In this document: positions 53,316 to 63,226 of the stretch, piece by piece | How the letters are laid out: every line of letters starts with the position of its first letter | Position numbering within the stretch: position 1 is the stretch's first letter | Assembly: GCF_019048845.1 (NCBI RefSeq) | Contig: NZ_CP077426.1 | Location: 853,501-917,500 of the forward strand | Direction of reading: 5' to 3' | DNA: 64,000 nt | Source of the DNA: Vibrio mimicus | Lineage (GTDB): Bacteria; Pseudomonadota; Gammaproteobacteria; Enterobacterales; Vibrionaceae | The notes under the pieces: model-generated | The model's database searches: none | Seen by the model: only the letters and a program-made list of their open reading frames with translations | Told to the model about the DNA's origin: nothing | Made by a program: the position numbers and the translations under genes

Positions 53316-53912
53316 ATGCAACAACAACTTTGTGAGACAGGGCTTGCCCCAGAGCAGTTGCTCGGAAAACTTGATGGATTCATTGCGAAAATAGAGCAGT
53401 TGCTTGATCTTTTAGGCTTGGATCTACGAGCGCATCAGCTAGACCATATTGCTCTGCGTATTAATGAACAAAAACTGGCGCAAGCAGCCCATCAGGCTTG
53501 GTTAGCTTATGGCGAGGAGATTTCTTGTGCGCAGATTAATGGTCGTCCAATTATCGTAATTCGTTTTAATGAGCCGCTGAGTTCAAGTCATTGGCAGATC
53601 GAGTGCCTTGAATTGCCTTACCCTGCGTTGGGTAAAACCTATCCAGAGCAGAGTTGGGAGCATGTAGAATTTGTGATCCCTTCACAAGCGCAGAGTGCTG
53701 CAACTTTTTGTGATGAATTAAAAGCCTGCTATCCCTCACTGGCGGAAAAGTGGGATGAACTTAATGATCAAGGCATCAAAGTAAAGCTTTCGAGCCCACA
53801 AGGTGAAGGCGAACGCTTAGCCAATCCAACGGTTGCGTTTCAATGGCAAGGGGGGGGCATTAAACTGCATCCACACCCGTTACAAACTATTGTTGAGTCG
53901 GAAAGAGCTTAG
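53316..53912 (+). CDS. YecM family (VOC-like) protein
   Basis: A 198-residue protein resembling E. coli YecM, with the vicinal-oxygen-chelate fold. LDHIALRINEQ, then IIVIRFNEPL, QIECLELPYPALGK and HVEFVIPS are the strand motifs. In VOC proteins His and Glu residues of such strands bind a metal, but catalysis by YecM has not been established. It is divergent from argS, as in E. coli, and convergent with the M16 protease, their stops 4 bp apart. Confidence 0.87.
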   Translation: MQQQLCETGLAPEQLLGKLDGFIAKIEQLLDLLGLDLRAHQLDHIALRINEQKLAQAAHQAWLAYGEEISCAQINGRPIIVIRFNEPLSSSHWQIECLELPYPALGKTYPEQSWEHVEFVIPSQAQSAATFCDELKACYPSLAEKWDELNDQGIKVKLSSPQGEGERLANPTVAFQWQGGGIKLHPHPLQTIVESERA

Positions 53913-53916
53913 TCTT

Positions 53917-56688
53917 TTAACCGATATCGTAAGCTTTCGGACGTAGTTGAAATTCCTCTACTGAGCCGATTTCCTGACCAAGTTGCAGAGCGGGCGAGTC
54001 GTGATGTGCTCGCCCTTGCGTATGCATGATCAAACGGTGAGCCGTTCTTGGTTTGAGTTCGTTGACCACAAAGCGAATCATATCTGTACGGCTCAGGTTT
54101 TTGAGCTCTTCAAGGACCTTTTCTCGTTGATCAAAATTGGTATCTTTATTGCCAATCGCAACCCATAAGCGTTGTGCACGCACGCGCAAAGTTGGGTCTG
54201 GTGCCGATATTTGATTCCACAAACCGCGCTTACTGCTGTGCCATTGATATTCGTTCAATTCAAGCAGCACCATGTATAAGGCATTCAAGAATTCATCAAT
54301 CGCGCGGATCAATTCACTCGGCGGAGCTGAAGGTGATTGAACATACAAAATCAATCCTGGGTGTCGATTGAGCGGCATATTGCCGGTCCCCACCATATAG
54401 CCAAGCTGTTGTTTTGTTCGGATTTCGTGGAAGAAAGTTGCTGACATCAAATGATTGGCAAGGGAATACAGAGCAATGCTGCGGGGACTGATCTCTTCGC
54501 ACTGGTAATACACCACTATCGCGGAGTCATCCTGCTGACACTGAACTTCGCGTTGAAAAGTCCCACTTTTGCCTAACATGACGAGTGGGCGAAGTGATTC
54601 TTCATAAGTTTGATTTTTCACTCGCAGGGCATCTTTTAACACTTCCGCCATCTTTTGTGCTTCAGCTGCGGGCCAGTCACCATAAACAAACATTTCAACG
54701 TGCAGTTGCGACAAGATGGCATCAACAAAATCCGCCAATTCTTCCACTTGCACATCTTCAATGGCTGCCAGCAAATCGGCATAAGGTGGGTTATTGGGTT
54801 GCAGTAAGCCAGTCATCGCATTAAATAGTTGGGAAATGGGCTTATCGTGCGCGGCATTACGCCAGTTGCGGATCATCTGCTGTTTGATGGTCGCAAAACG
54901 TTTATGCTGAAAATCACGTTGGGCAAATTTATGTAAAATCACTTCCATCAATTGTGGAAGTTTCTGGCTAAAGCCAGAAAGCGTCAGAGTCACGCCACCT
55001 TGGTGGGCATATAGGTTATAGCCCATTCCCGCGATTTCCGCTTGGTAGGTCTCTTTGGTGAGTGCATCCAAAAACATCTCAACGCATAAGCGAGTCATAA
55101 CGATATTACGACAGTTGGCCACCGCATGTGGACTGTCGATGGCGATGTAAATCACCCCTTTGGGGACATTAAATTCCGTATCCTGTTGATGCCAAAGTTT
55201 AAAACCGGGTAGGTCTTGTAGTACTTGTGGCAGTTTACTGGCTTCTTTGATTTCAGAAGGATCAAGATCGTAACAGATAAACGGATTTGGCTCAGGTAAG
55301 GAGAGTGGTAAATCTAAGGGCTGGTGAAACATATGCAGTTGCTCTGTGCTGAAAGGCTGCACCGAGTAAGGCGTAAAGTACCATTGCGCCGTTTTATCAA
55401 AGTTATCGCCTTTGGCAATCAAGGTTGCACGCAGATTGTCTGGTGTTAGATAGCTCAGAATATGTTTGAGTAGCGGCTCATCATAGCCCGCCATCATGTA
55501 GTCCCCATAGGCGGTATCTTCAGGGGCATAATGCTGCATGTTCACCACCAGATGGCTGACCATATCCAGCGGACGTTGGGTTTCTTGAAAACGAAAAGCG
55601 GATTCAAGCACGGCGCGTTTTTCTTGATAACGCCATTCCTGTAATCCTTGAGTCGCGATCAGATCCAGCGTTTGGAACAAGCTTTGAATGATCTCATCAA
55701 CATGTTCTAACCCCTCAGGGGTAAGCACACAACTGACCGCAAACTCACGGTAGTTACTGCCACTGACACCGCCACCAGCAGAGAGAGTTGTGATCCAACC
55801 TTTCTCTTTCAGTGCTTCTAGCAAGCTGCCTTCACCCTCGTAGCCGATAAGATGCGCGAAGTAGGAGAGCGGTTTCTTCTGGTAATAACTTTCTGTACTT
55901 GGCATCGGGAAAGCCAGTATTAGTTTGCGGATCTCTTTGAGTGGCTCAACACGGATAAGAATTCCGGTGTGTTCTTTGCACACAAAGGGTGGCAAAGGTG
56001 TGATGTCTCGATGCGGATTAGGAATTGCGGCGAAATACGTTTCAGCCCATTCTTCAAGTTCATCAATATCTTGTGCGCCGATTAATGCCAAAGTCATTAA
56101 CTTGGCTGAATAGTGAGTCTGGTAGAAATCAATAATTTCATCACGGATCGAGCTATCTTGCCGATCGCTCAGAGTTTCCTGATTACCGACCGAAAATTTG
56201 CTAAACGGATGCGCGGAATTAATGGTTTCTTTTTGTACTTGATAGAGGCGTCGTGACTCGTCTTTAATTTTTAGTTTGTATTCAGAATCAACGGTTTGGC
56301 GTTCTTTATCTAGTGCTTCGGCATTAAAGAGCGGCGCGATGAAAAATTGGCTGAATCGGTCGAGAGCTTTGGCAAAAGCGTTAGGAACCACATCAAAGAA
56401 GAAGCAAGTGTGCTCCGTACCCGTCCAAGCGTTGTTAGATCCGCCATGCTGACTGATAAAAGCTTGAAAATCGCCAACTTTCGGGTGTTTTTCTGTGCCC
56501 AAAAACAGCATGTGTTCAAGGTAGTGTGCTAAACCCTGACGTTCAATGGGATCGTCAAAATGCCCAACATTGACTGCTAAAGCGGCTGCACATTTAGTCA
56601 CCTCTGGGCTTTGGATGAGCAATGTTCGCAAACCATTGCTCAAAGTAACATAACGGTACTGGTGAGTATCATTGGGGCTGATATGCAC
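53917..56688 (-). CDS. M16A insulinase-like zinc metalloprotease
   Basis: A 923-residue four-domain protease of the pitrilysin/insulin-degrading enzyme family. The inverted zinc motif HYLEH (His55, Glu58, His59) is followed by the distal Glu in ERQTVDSEYKLKIKDE. The C-terminal half carries the FHEIRTKQQLGYMVGTG motif that completes the substrate chamber. Unlike E. coli periplasmic protease III (PtrA) it has no signal peptide, so it should be cytoplasmic, degrading peptides. Physiological substrate unknown. Confidence 0.9.
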   Translation of the reverse strand: MHISPNDTHQYRYVTLSNGLRTLLIQSPEVTKCAAALAVNVGHFDDPIERQGLAHYLEHMLFLGTEKHPKVGDFQAFISQHGGSNNAWTGTEHTCFFFDVVPNAFAKALDRFSQFFIAPLFNAEALDKERQTVDSEYKLKIKDESRRLYQVQKETINSAHPFSKFSVGNQETLSDRQDSSIRDEIIDFYQTHYSAKLMTLALIGAQDIDELEEWAETYFAAIPNPHRDITPLPPFVCKEHTGILIRVEPLKEIRKLILAFPMPSTESYYQKKPLSYFAHLIGYEGEGSLLEALKEKGWITTLSAGGGVSGSNYREFAVSCVLTPEGLEHVDEIIQSLFQTLDLIATQGLQEWRYQEKRAVLESAFRFQETQRPLDMVSHLVVNMQHYAPEDTAYGDYMMAGYDEPLLKHILSYLTPDNLRATLIAKGDNFDKTAQWYFTPYSVQPFSTEQLHMFHQPLDLPLSLPEPNPFICYDLDPSEIKEASKLPQVLQDLPGFKLWHQQDTEFNVPKGVIYIAIDSPHAVANCRNIVMTRLCVEMFLDALTKETYQAEIAGMGYNLYAHQGGVTLTLSGFSQKLPQLMEVILHKFAQRDFQHKRFATIKQQMIRNWRNAAHDKPISQLFNAMTGLLQPNNPPYADLLAAIEDVQVEELADFVDAILSQLHVEMFVYGDWPAAEAQKMAEVLKDALRVKNQTYEESLRPLVMLGKSGTFQREVQCQQDDSAIVVYYQCEEISPRSIALYSLANHLMSATFFHEIRTKQQLGYMVGTGNMPLNRHPGLILYVQSPSAPPSELIRAIDEFLNALYMVLLELNEYQWHSSKRGLWNQISAPDPTLRVRAQRLWVAIGNKDTNFDQREKVLEELKNLSRTDMIRFVVNELKPRTAHRLIMHTQGRAHHDSPALQLGQEIGSVEEFQLRPKAYDIG

Positions 56689-56888
56689 AGCATTTCTCCG
56701 AATTGATAGGGGGTCTAAAGACGAGTCTCAGAACACCAAACAGACACATCGTACTATTATTATTCCTGTCAGTTTAGTCTGTCGCTTGGCTTTTTAATAG
56801 ACTGTTAACGAAGTCGAAGTCTTTACCCAGACTGCTGTTATAATCAAAAAAACAAGCAGCTTGAGACTGCATAGCGTAGGTAGTGTAC

Positions 56889-57356
56889 ATGAAGATTTAT
56901 ATTATGCGTCATGGTGAAGCGCAGCAGTTTGCCCCTAGTGATGCGGAAAGAGCCTTGACAGAGCGAGGTCGCCACGAATCTGAAGCTGTGGCTCGAGCCT
57001 GTGTGAGCCAGAGGGGAGTCAATAAATTTGACCTTGTGTTGGTGAGTCCCTACTTACGAGCTCAGCAAACATGGCAATTGTTAGCGGAACATTTCTCAGC
57101 TCGCAATGTGGAAACCTGTGATGGTATTACCCCCTATGGCCAATCCGATCGTGTTTTTGATTATCTTTCAGCCTTAATTGAAATTGAACAGCTTGAATCA
57201 TTGCTATTAGTTTCTCATTTACCGCTAGTGGGTTATTTAGTGTCCGAGTTTGTTGATGGGATGATTCCACCGATGTTTCCAACCTCAGGTATGATCTGTA
57301 TCGACTACGATCTTAAGACGCAAACAGGGAAGCCTTTATGGAACGTACATCCCTAA
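56889..57356 (+). CDS. sixA: SixA, phosphohistidine phosphatase
   Basis: A 155-residue histidine-phosphatase protein. Catalytic His8 is in IMRHGEAQ; the second His is in LLVSHLPLVGYLV. E. coli SixA dephosphorylates histidine phosphotransfer components (ArcB HPt, NPr). The ATG at 56889 is preferred; the GTG at 56883 adds two residues. It stands alone, 208 bp upstream of flhA, and is followed by a terminator. Confidence 0.93.
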   Translation: MKIYIMRHGEAQQFAPSDAERALTERGRHESEAVARACVSQRGVNKFDLVLVSPYLRAQQTWQLLAEHFSARNVETCDGITPYGQSDRVFDYLSALIEIEQLESLLLVSHLPLVGYLVSEFVDGMIPPMFPTSGMICIDYDLKTQTGKPLWNVHP

Positions 57357-57386
57357 GCTGTATTCAGAATCCATCTTGAGTGCATG

Positions 57387-57416
57387 ATGAGAGCCTTAAT
57401 GGCTCTCATTGTTTTT
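57387..57416 (+). terminator. Rho-independent terminator of sixA
   Basis: ATGAGAGCC-TTAAT-GGCTCTCAT followed by TGTTTTT, 30 bp after the sixA stop. Confidence 0.85.
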
Positions 57417-57478
57417 AAGGTGTTGTTTTAACATTGATTATCGTGTGGCTGGCATTGCCATAAAATTGACGTATGTAT

Positions 57479-57494
57479 TGGACTAAAAATTGCA
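57479..57494 (+). promoter_or_regulatory. Sigma-54 promoter of the flhA operon
   Basis: TGGACTAAAAATTGCA has GG and GC with the exact 24/12 spacing and a good TTGCA box; only the A at the fourth position departs from TGGC. It lies 70 bp upstream of the flhA ATG. flhAFG-fliA genes are class II (sigma-54, FlrA) in V. cholerae. Confidence 0.72.
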
Positions 57495-57563
57495 TCGCTT
57501 GGCTTTGCATTTTTGCCGTTTCTATTGATGTTCCGATTAACCTAAAGTGACAACCAGAAATCT

Positions 57564-59657
57564 ATGAAGTTTACTCTTCCATTTGCTGACAAATTGCCTT
57601 CTATTCCACAGCGCAGCATGCCTGCTATCGGTGCTCCAGTCATGGTGTTGGCAGCATTGGCGATGGTTGTCCTCCCAATGCCAGCCTTTCTACTCGACTT
57701 ATTTTTCACCTTTAACATTGCGTTATCGCTCGTGGTGTTATTGGTTACCGTGTATACCCGCCGACCATTAGATTTTGCGGCGTTTCCAACAGTACTGTTG
57801 ATCGCGACCTTGCTGCGTTTGGCACTGAACGTTGCGTCAACGCGAGTGGTTTTGTTGTATGGTCATGAAGGCCCAGGCGCTGCGGGGCACGTGATTGAAG
57901 CCTTTGGTAACGTAGTGATTGGTGGAAACTATGCCGTTGGTTTAGTGGTGTTCCTCATTTTGATGATCATTAACTTCATGGTCGTCACCAAAGGTGCAGG
58001 ACGTATTTCAGAAGTAAGTGCTCGCTTTACCTTGGATGCCTTGCCTGGTAAGCAAATGGCCATTGATGCTGACTTGAACGCTGGTTTGATTGATCAAGAA
58101 CAAGCTCGCGTGCGCCGTTTTGAAGTGACCAAAGAAGCGGACTTCTATGGTTCGATGGATGGTGCGTCAAAATTCGTTAAAGGCGATGCGATCGCCGGTA
58201 TTTTAATTCTATTTATCAACATCATCGGTGGTCTAACGATCGGGATGATTCAATACGGTTTGGGTTTCAAAGAAGCGATTGAAATCTATACCTTGTTGAC
58301 CATCGGTGACGGCTTAGTGGCTCAGATCCCGTCACTGCTCTTGTCGATTGGTGCGGCAATCATGGTTACGCGTCAAAATACCGATGAGGATATGGGACAG
58401 CAGGTTATCTTCCAGTTGTTTGATAACCCGAAAGCCTTAACCATTACAGCCGGTATCCTTGGTGTGATGGGGATCGTGCCTGGAATGCCACATTTTTCAT
58501 TCCTATTTTTGGCTCTGTTAGCTGGAGGGGCTGCTTACTGGATGCTCCGTAAGCAAAAAGCCAAAGTACAAAATAAAAATCTGCCAGCGAAGAGTGATGT
58601 GGAAGCACCCACGCAACGCGAACTGTCATGGGATGATGTACAACCAGTGGATGTGATTGGCTTAGAAGTGGGCTATCGATTGATTCCGTTAGTGGATAAA
58701 GACCAAGGTGGCGAATTGCTTGAACGTGTTAAAGGGGTGCGCAAAAAACTGTCGCAAGATTTTGGCTTCTTAATCCCGCCAGTACACATACGCGATAACT
58801 TAGAACTCACCCCCAACAGTTACCGCATCACCTTGATGGGGGTTGCGGTCGGGGAAGCGGAGATCCGCCCAGACCAAGAATTAGCGATTAACCCAGGGCA
58901 AGTGTATGGGATGATTGATGGTGAACGTACCCGCGACCCTGCCTTTGGTTTGGATGCGGTGTGGATTCGAGAAGAGCAGCGTGAGCATGCGCAAGCATTG
59001 GGCTATACCGTGGTCGATTCCTCCACCGTGTTGGCAACCCATCTTAGCCAGTTACTCACCAATAATGCGGCGCAACTGATTGGCCATGAAGAAGTTCAAA
59101 ACTTACTAGAAATGCTCTCGCGTTCAGCGCCTAAATTGGTGGAAAATTTCGTTCCTGATCAGTTACCGCTCGGTGCGGTAGTGAAAGTGCTACAAAATCT
59201 ACTCAATGAAGCGATTCCAATCCGAGATATTCGAACTATTGTACAAACCCTCTCTGAATACGCGAGTAAGAGTCAAGAACCCGACATTTTGACTGCAGCT
59301 GTGCGTATCTCCCTAAAACGACTTATTGTCCAAGAAATCAATGGGGTAGAGCCAGAATTGCCTGTAATTACCTTAATTCCTGAGCTGGAACAAATCTTGC
59401 ATCAGACAATGCAAGCTTCGGGTGGTGAGTCTGCGGGCATAGAACCGGGACTGGCAGAAAGACTGCAAATGGCACTCAGCCACGCCACTCAAGAGCAGGA
59501 GTTGAAAGGGGAACCCGCGGTATTGCTGACATCTGGCGTATTGCGTTCAACACTGGCGAAGTTTGTGAAAAATACCATTCCCAACCTTCGCGTGCTCTCC
59601 TATCAGGAGATCCCCGATGAAAAACAAATTCGAATTGTGCAGGCCGTGGGTAATTAA
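57564..59657 (+). CDS. flhA: FlhA, flagellar export-gate protein
   Basis: A 697-residue protein with about eight N-terminal transmembrane helices (to residue ~330) and a large C-terminal cytoplasmic domain that forms the nonameric docking ring. The FHIPEP-family motif is seen as GRISEVSARFTLDALPGKQMAIDADL, split between loops, plus EADFYGSMDGASKFVKGDAIAG. It completes the gate whose other subunits are encoded at 6317-9429. flhF follows after 34 bp. Confidence 0.98.
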   Translation: MKFTLPFADKLPSIPQRSMPAIGAPVMVLAALAMVVLPMPAFLLDLFFTFNIALSLVVLLVTVYTRRPLDFAAFPTVLLIATLLRLALNVASTRVVLLYGHEGPGAAGHVIEAFGNVVIGGNYAVGLVVFLILMIINFMVVTKGAGRISEVSARFTLDALPGKQMAIDADLNAGLIDQEQARVRRFEVTKEADFYGSMDGASKFVKGDAIAGILILFINIIGGLTIGMIQYGLGFKEAIEIYTLLTIGDGLVAQIPSLLLSIGAAIMVTRQNTDEDMGQQVIFQLFDNPKALTITAGILGVMGIVPGMPHFSFLFLALLAGGAAYWMLRKQKAKVQNKNLPAKSDVEAPTQRELSWDDVQPVDVIGLEVGYRLIPLVDKDQGGELLERVKGVRKKLSQDFGFLIPPVHIRDNLELTPNSYRITLMGVAVGEAEIRPDQELAINPGQVYGMIDGERTRDPAFGLDAVWIREEQREHAQALGYTVVDSSTVLATHLSQLLTNNAAQLIGHEEVQNLLEMLSRSAPKLVENFVPDQLPLGAVVKVLQNLLNEAIPIRDIRTIVQTLSEYASKSQEPDILTAAVRISLKRLIVQEINGVEPELPVITLIPELEQILHQTMQASGGESAGIEPGLAERLQMALSHATQEQELKGEPAVLLTSGVLRSTLAKFVKNTIPNLRVLSYQEIPDEKQIRIVQAVGN

Positions 59658-59691
59658 TCGTCCGCACGTTTTTTAAAGACGGAAATCTGCT

Positions 59692-61182
59692 TTGAAAATA
59701 AAACGATTTTTTGCCAAAGACATGAAAACCGCGCTGCTTCAGGTTAAAGAAGAGCTGGGCGTGGATGCGGTGATCATGTCGAATAAAAAAGTCGCGGGCG
59801 GGGTCGAAATTGTAGCAGCAGTGGATGGGGATACCGCACCTGCTGCGCCAACACCTGCTAAGCGTTACAATTCGCAACCTAGACACGGCTATAACCAAGT
59901 CTCACCTTCAGTCAAGCCGACTAAGAGCCGAGAGTTGGTCGATGATCGCGTTAGTCTGCAGTCGAGTGCTGACAGTGGACGATCTATGACCCAACGCTTT
60001 GCCAATATGCTCAAGCAATACAGCCATGGTACGGCGGATGAACAAGATCATCGTGCGGAAAATGAAGATTCACTCACTGCGTTACTGAGACGTCAGTCAG
60101 AAAACCGTGCCCCGCAAAGAAACATGAACAGTGGTTCAGAGCGTCAACGACCTGACTCTGCGCTGAGTAAATTACTGCAAGATGATGCCAATGCGCGCCA
60201 CAAACCTAGACTGGATCCTTCGCGTTATGATCGCAAGGTTCCAGATGAGCCTGTGGTTGCGGTCAGCGAATTGGAATCAATGCGCGAAGAGATGACGTCC
60301 ATTCGTCGTCTGCTGGAGCACCAAGTCTCTGGGCTAATGTGGCAAGAAGTGGAGCGACGCGAACCTCTGCGCGCTATGTTAATCAAACGCTTAGAGCGTA
60401 TGGGCGTTTCTTTGGAAATGGCAGACCAACTGGCTTGCTATATCCCAGAAGAAACCCCGCCACCGAAAGCGTGGAAAGCACTACTCGGCTTAGTGTCAGA
60501 CCAAATTCCTGTGGTCAAACACGATATTCTTAAGCGCGGTGGCGTTGTGGCACTGCTTGGGCCAACAGGTGTTGGAAAGACGACCACAGTAGCTAAACTG
60601 GCTGCACGCGCAGCAATGGAGTACGGATCAGACAACGTTGCCTTGGTGACCACAGACACTTACCGTATCGGTGCTCACGAACAATTATCCATTTATGGCC
60701 GAATTATGGGATGTCCTGTAAGAGTTGCTAAAGATTCCAACGAGTTAGCCGATGTAATCTATCAGCTACGTAATCGCCGTCTGATTTTGGTTGATACCGC
60801 AGGGATGGGGCAGCGTGATGTCCGGTTGTCAGAGCAGCTAGATACCTTGATGCAAGAGAGCGGGGAAACCATCCACAGCTACCTCGTGTTGCCTGCCACT
60901 GCGCAGCGCAAAGTGTTGCAAGAAACGATAGAGCATTTCAGAAGAATACCGCTTTCTGGATGCATTATGACCAAACTAGACGAATGCCTGAGTTTAGGTG
61001 AGTTCGTTAGTGTGGTTGTACAAAATGCGTTGCCAGTCGCTTACATCGCGAATGGGCAACGAGTGCCCGAAGATATTGTAATCGCACAACCCAAATACAT
61101 GGTCGCAAAGGCAAACGAATTGCTAGAGAAGTCGACTGAAGATGAACCTCATTACTGGACCAGTGATTCAGAGAGATTCTAG
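59692..61182 (+). CDS. flhF: FlhF, SRP-like GTPase for polar flagellum placement
   Basis: A 496-residue SRP-type GTPase with an N-terminal B domain (MKIKRFFAKDMKTALLQVKEE), a long variable charged middle region (about 45-200), an N domain, and a G domain with GPTGVGKTT, TTDTYRIGAHEQL, DTAGMGQRD and TKLDE. It recruits the first flagellar ring (FliF) to the old pole. The start is TTG at 59692, GGAAATC upstream. flhG follows after 13 bp. Confidence 0.96.
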   Translation: MKIKRFFAKDMKTALLQVKEELGVDAVIMSNKKVAGGVEIVAAVDGDTAPAAPTPAKRYNSQPRHGYNQVSPSVKPTKSRELVDDRVSLQSSADSGRSMTQRFANMLKQYSHGTADEQDHRAENEDSLTALLRRQSENRAPQRNMNSGSERQRPDSALSKLLQDDANARHKPRLDPSRYDRKVPDEPVVAVSELESMREEMTSIRRLLEHQVSGLMWQEVERREPLRAMLIKRLERMGVSLEMADQLACYIPEETPPPKAWKALLGLVSDQIPVVKHDILKRGGVVALLGPTGVGKTTTVAKLAARAAMEYGSDNVALVTTDTYRIGAHEQLSIYGRIMGCPVRVAKDSNELADVIYQLRNRRLILVDTAGMGQRDVRLSEQLDTLMQESGETIHSYLVLPATAQRKVLQETIEHFRRIPLSGCIMTKLDECLSLGEFVSVVVQNALPVAYIANGQRVPEDIVIAQPKYMVAKANELLEKSTEDEPHYWTSDSERF

Positions 61183-61195
61183 GCGGCGGACAGGT

Positions 61196-62083
61196 ATGAC
61201 AAACAAAATGATATATGACCAAGCAAGCGGCCTACGTCGCTTAACGCAACCCTCAGTGACCAAAGTGATTTCGGTTACCGGGGGCAAAGGTGGTGTCGGT
61301 AAATCGAATGTCACCTTAGGCATGGCTATCTGCATGGCAAAACAAGGCAAAAAAGTCATGGTGCTCGATGCCGACTTAGGTCTCGCCAATGTTGACGTGA
61401 TGCTCGGTATTCGCCCTAAACGCAACCTAGGCCATGTTTTAGCGGGAGAGTGTGAGCTCAAAGATGCCATTGTTGAAGGTCCGCATGGCATTCGCATCAT
61501 CCCAGCAACTTCTGGCACTCAGTCGATGACCGAGCTATCACATGCTCAGCATGTAGGCTTAATCCGAGCGTTTGGAACCCTAGAAGATGAAATGGATATC
61601 CTGCTGATAGACACAGCAGCAGGCATCTCTGACATGGTTGTAAGCTTCTCACGCGCAGCACAAGATGTCGTCGTTGTGGTATGTGATGAACCCACTTCAA
61701 TCACCGATGCATATGCCTTGATAAAGCTTCTTAGCAAAGAGCACCAAGTACAACGATTTAAAATTGTTGCTAATATGGTAAGAAGTTATCGTGAAGGTCG
61801 CGAATTATTTGCTAAATTAACTTTAGTAACAGAACGATTTTTAAATGTGAGCTTGGAGCTTGTTGCTTGTATCCCGCTTGATGACAATGTGCGCCAAGCC
61901 GTGAAACGACAAAAAATCGTGGTGGATGCCTATCCACGCTCGCCAGCAGCACTGGCGATCAGCTCATTGGCAAACAAAGCGTTGACTTGGCCGATACCTC
62001 GAACACCAAGCGGACATTTAGAGTTTTTCGTTGAACGCTTACTTAATCGGTCAGAAACAGTAGGGGAACCTTTCGGTGAATAA
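61196..62083 (+). CDS. flhG: FlhG (FleN), MinD-like ATPase controlling flagellar number
   Basis: A 295-residue ParA/MinD-type ATPase that limits the cell to one polar flagellum by antagonising FlhF and FlrA. The N-terminal DQASGLRRL peptide is the segment that activates FlhF GTPase. GGKGGVGKS is the deviant Walker A; DADLGLANVDVMLG and DTAAGISDMV follow. The ATG at 61196 (MTNKMIYDQASG) is preferred; an upstream ATG at 61142 lies inside flhF. It overlaps fliA by 8 bp. Confidence 0.96.
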   Translation: MTNKMIYDQASGLRRLTQPSVTKVISVTGGKGGVGKSNVTLGMAICMAKQGKKVMVLDADLGLANVDVMLGIRPKRNLGHVLAGECELKDAIVEGPHGIRIIPATSGTQSMTELSHAQHVGLIRAFGTLEDEMDILLIDTAAGISDMVVSFSRAAQDVVVVVCDEPTSITDAYALIKLLSKEHQVQRFKIVANMVRSYREGRELFAKLTLVTERFLNVSLELVACIPLDDNVRQAVKRQKIVVDAYPRSPAALAISSLANKALTWPIPRTPSGHLEFFVERLLNRSETVGEPFGE

Positions 62084-62810
62084 AGCGCTGACATACGATC
62101 AATATGGAAATCTTAATAGCCAGCAGCTATTTCTTGAGAAGTACTCTGTATTGGTTAAGCGTATTGCTCATCATTTGATTGGTCGTCTTCCTCCAAGCGT
62201 GTTGATCGAAGACCTCATTCAAGCTGGTATGGTTGGCTTACTTGAGGCACAAAAAAATTATGATGGAAGTAAAGGCGCAAGCTTTGAAACCTATGCAGGA
62301 ATTCGGATACGTGGGGCAATGCTCGATGATATCCGACGAGGAGACTGGGTTCCGAGATCTGTTCACAAACACAATCGGGAAATCAGTCAAGCGATTGCAG
62401 TTCTTGAGGGAGAACTCAATCGTGATCCAACGGATGCGGAAGTGGCGAAGTTTTTAGATATGTCACTAGACCAATATCACAGTGTGCTGATGGACATCAA
62501 TTGTTCTCGCATTGTTGGGATAGAGGATCTTGGTGTTTCTGATGATGCGATTTCACCATTTGAAGAGGGGGAAGATAATTCGCCTTTTCATGGTGTCGCT
62601 GAAGAATCTTTCCGCAAAGCACTCGTTGAATCAATAAAATCGCTCCCAGAGCGTGAAGCTTTGGTACTTTCGCTCTATTATGATGAAGAGCTAAACTTAA
62701 AAGAAATTGGTGAGGTACTTGGGGTTAGTGAATCTCGCGTCAGCCAAATACTCAGCCAATCAATGCAGCGACTAAGAACAAAGTTAAGTTCTTGGACTCG
62801 GAATGATTAA
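62076..62810 (+). CDS. fliA: FliA, sigma-28 flagellar RNA polymerase sigma factor
   Basis: A 244-residue group 3 sigma factor that transcribes late flagellar genes (flagellins, motor, chemotaxis). Region 2 (YDGSKGASFETYAGIRIRGAMLDDIR split across helices 2.1-2.4, then DWVPRSVHK), region 3 and region 4 (LKEIGEVLGVSESRVSQILSQ) are all present. Start is GTG at 62076 after AGGGGAA, within flhG. Confidence 0.98.
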   Translation: MNKALTYDQYGNLNSQQLFLEKYSVLVKRIAHHLIGRLPPSVLIEDLIQAGMVGLLEAQKNYDGSKGASFETYAGIRIRGAMLDDIRRGDWVPRSVHKHNREISQAIAVLEGELNRDPTDAEVAKFLDMSLDQYHSVLMDINCSRIVGIEDLGVSDDAISPFEEGEDNSPFHGVAEESFRKALVESIKSLPEREALVLSLYYDEELNLKEIGEVLGVSESRVSQILSQSMQRLRTKLSSWTRND

Positions 62811-62843
62811 ATATCACTGATCTCAAACTCAGTGGAGGCAATT

Positions 62844-63224
62844 TTGAATAAAAACATGAAGATCCTTATTGTTGATGACTTTTCAACAATGCGCCGAATC
62901 GTTAAAAACCTACTTCGAGATCTGGGGTTCAATAATACGCAGGAAGCGGACGATGGCCTAACGGCATTGCCTATGCTCAAGAAAGGTGAATTTGACTTTG
63001 TGGTCACAGACTGGAACATGCCTGGCATGCAAGGGATTGACCTGCTCAAAAACATCCGTGCTGATGACGAGTTAAAGCATCTGCCAGTATTGATGATTAC
63101 AGCAGAAGCTAAACGTGAGCAGATCATAGAAGCCGCTCAAGCAGGCGTAAACGGTTACATCGTAAAACCGTTCACCGCTGCTACGCTTAAAGAAAAATTA
63201 GACAAAATTTTTGAGCGTTTATAA
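62844..63224 (+). CDS. cheY: CheY, chemotaxis response regulator
   Basis: A single-domain receiver that, when phosphorylated by CheA, binds FliM. Family residues: DD pair in [10 protein letters not shown], phosphorylated Asp in VTDWNMPG, Thr in ITAEA and Lys in VKPFTA. TTG at 62844 gives 126 residues ([12 protein letters not shown]) and has GGAGG at 62834-62838; the longer reading from GTG 62832 (130 residues) would put the Shine-Dalgarno inside the gene. By position next to cheZ and fliA it is the CheY3-type, motor-controlling CheY of V. cholerae. Confidence 0.96.
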   Translation: MNKNMKILIVDDFSTMRRIVKNLLRDLGFNNTQEADDGLTALPMLKKGEFDFVVTDWNMPGMQGIDLLKNIRADDELKHLPVLMITAEAKREQIIEAAQAGVNGYIVKPFTAATLKEKLDKIFERL

Positions 63225-63226
63225 GG

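Noticed and set aside
57421..57478. Second sigma-54-like site, TGGCATTGCC at about 57450
   Set aside because: GG to GC spacing is too short for sigma-54; the site at 57479-57494 has the exact spacing.
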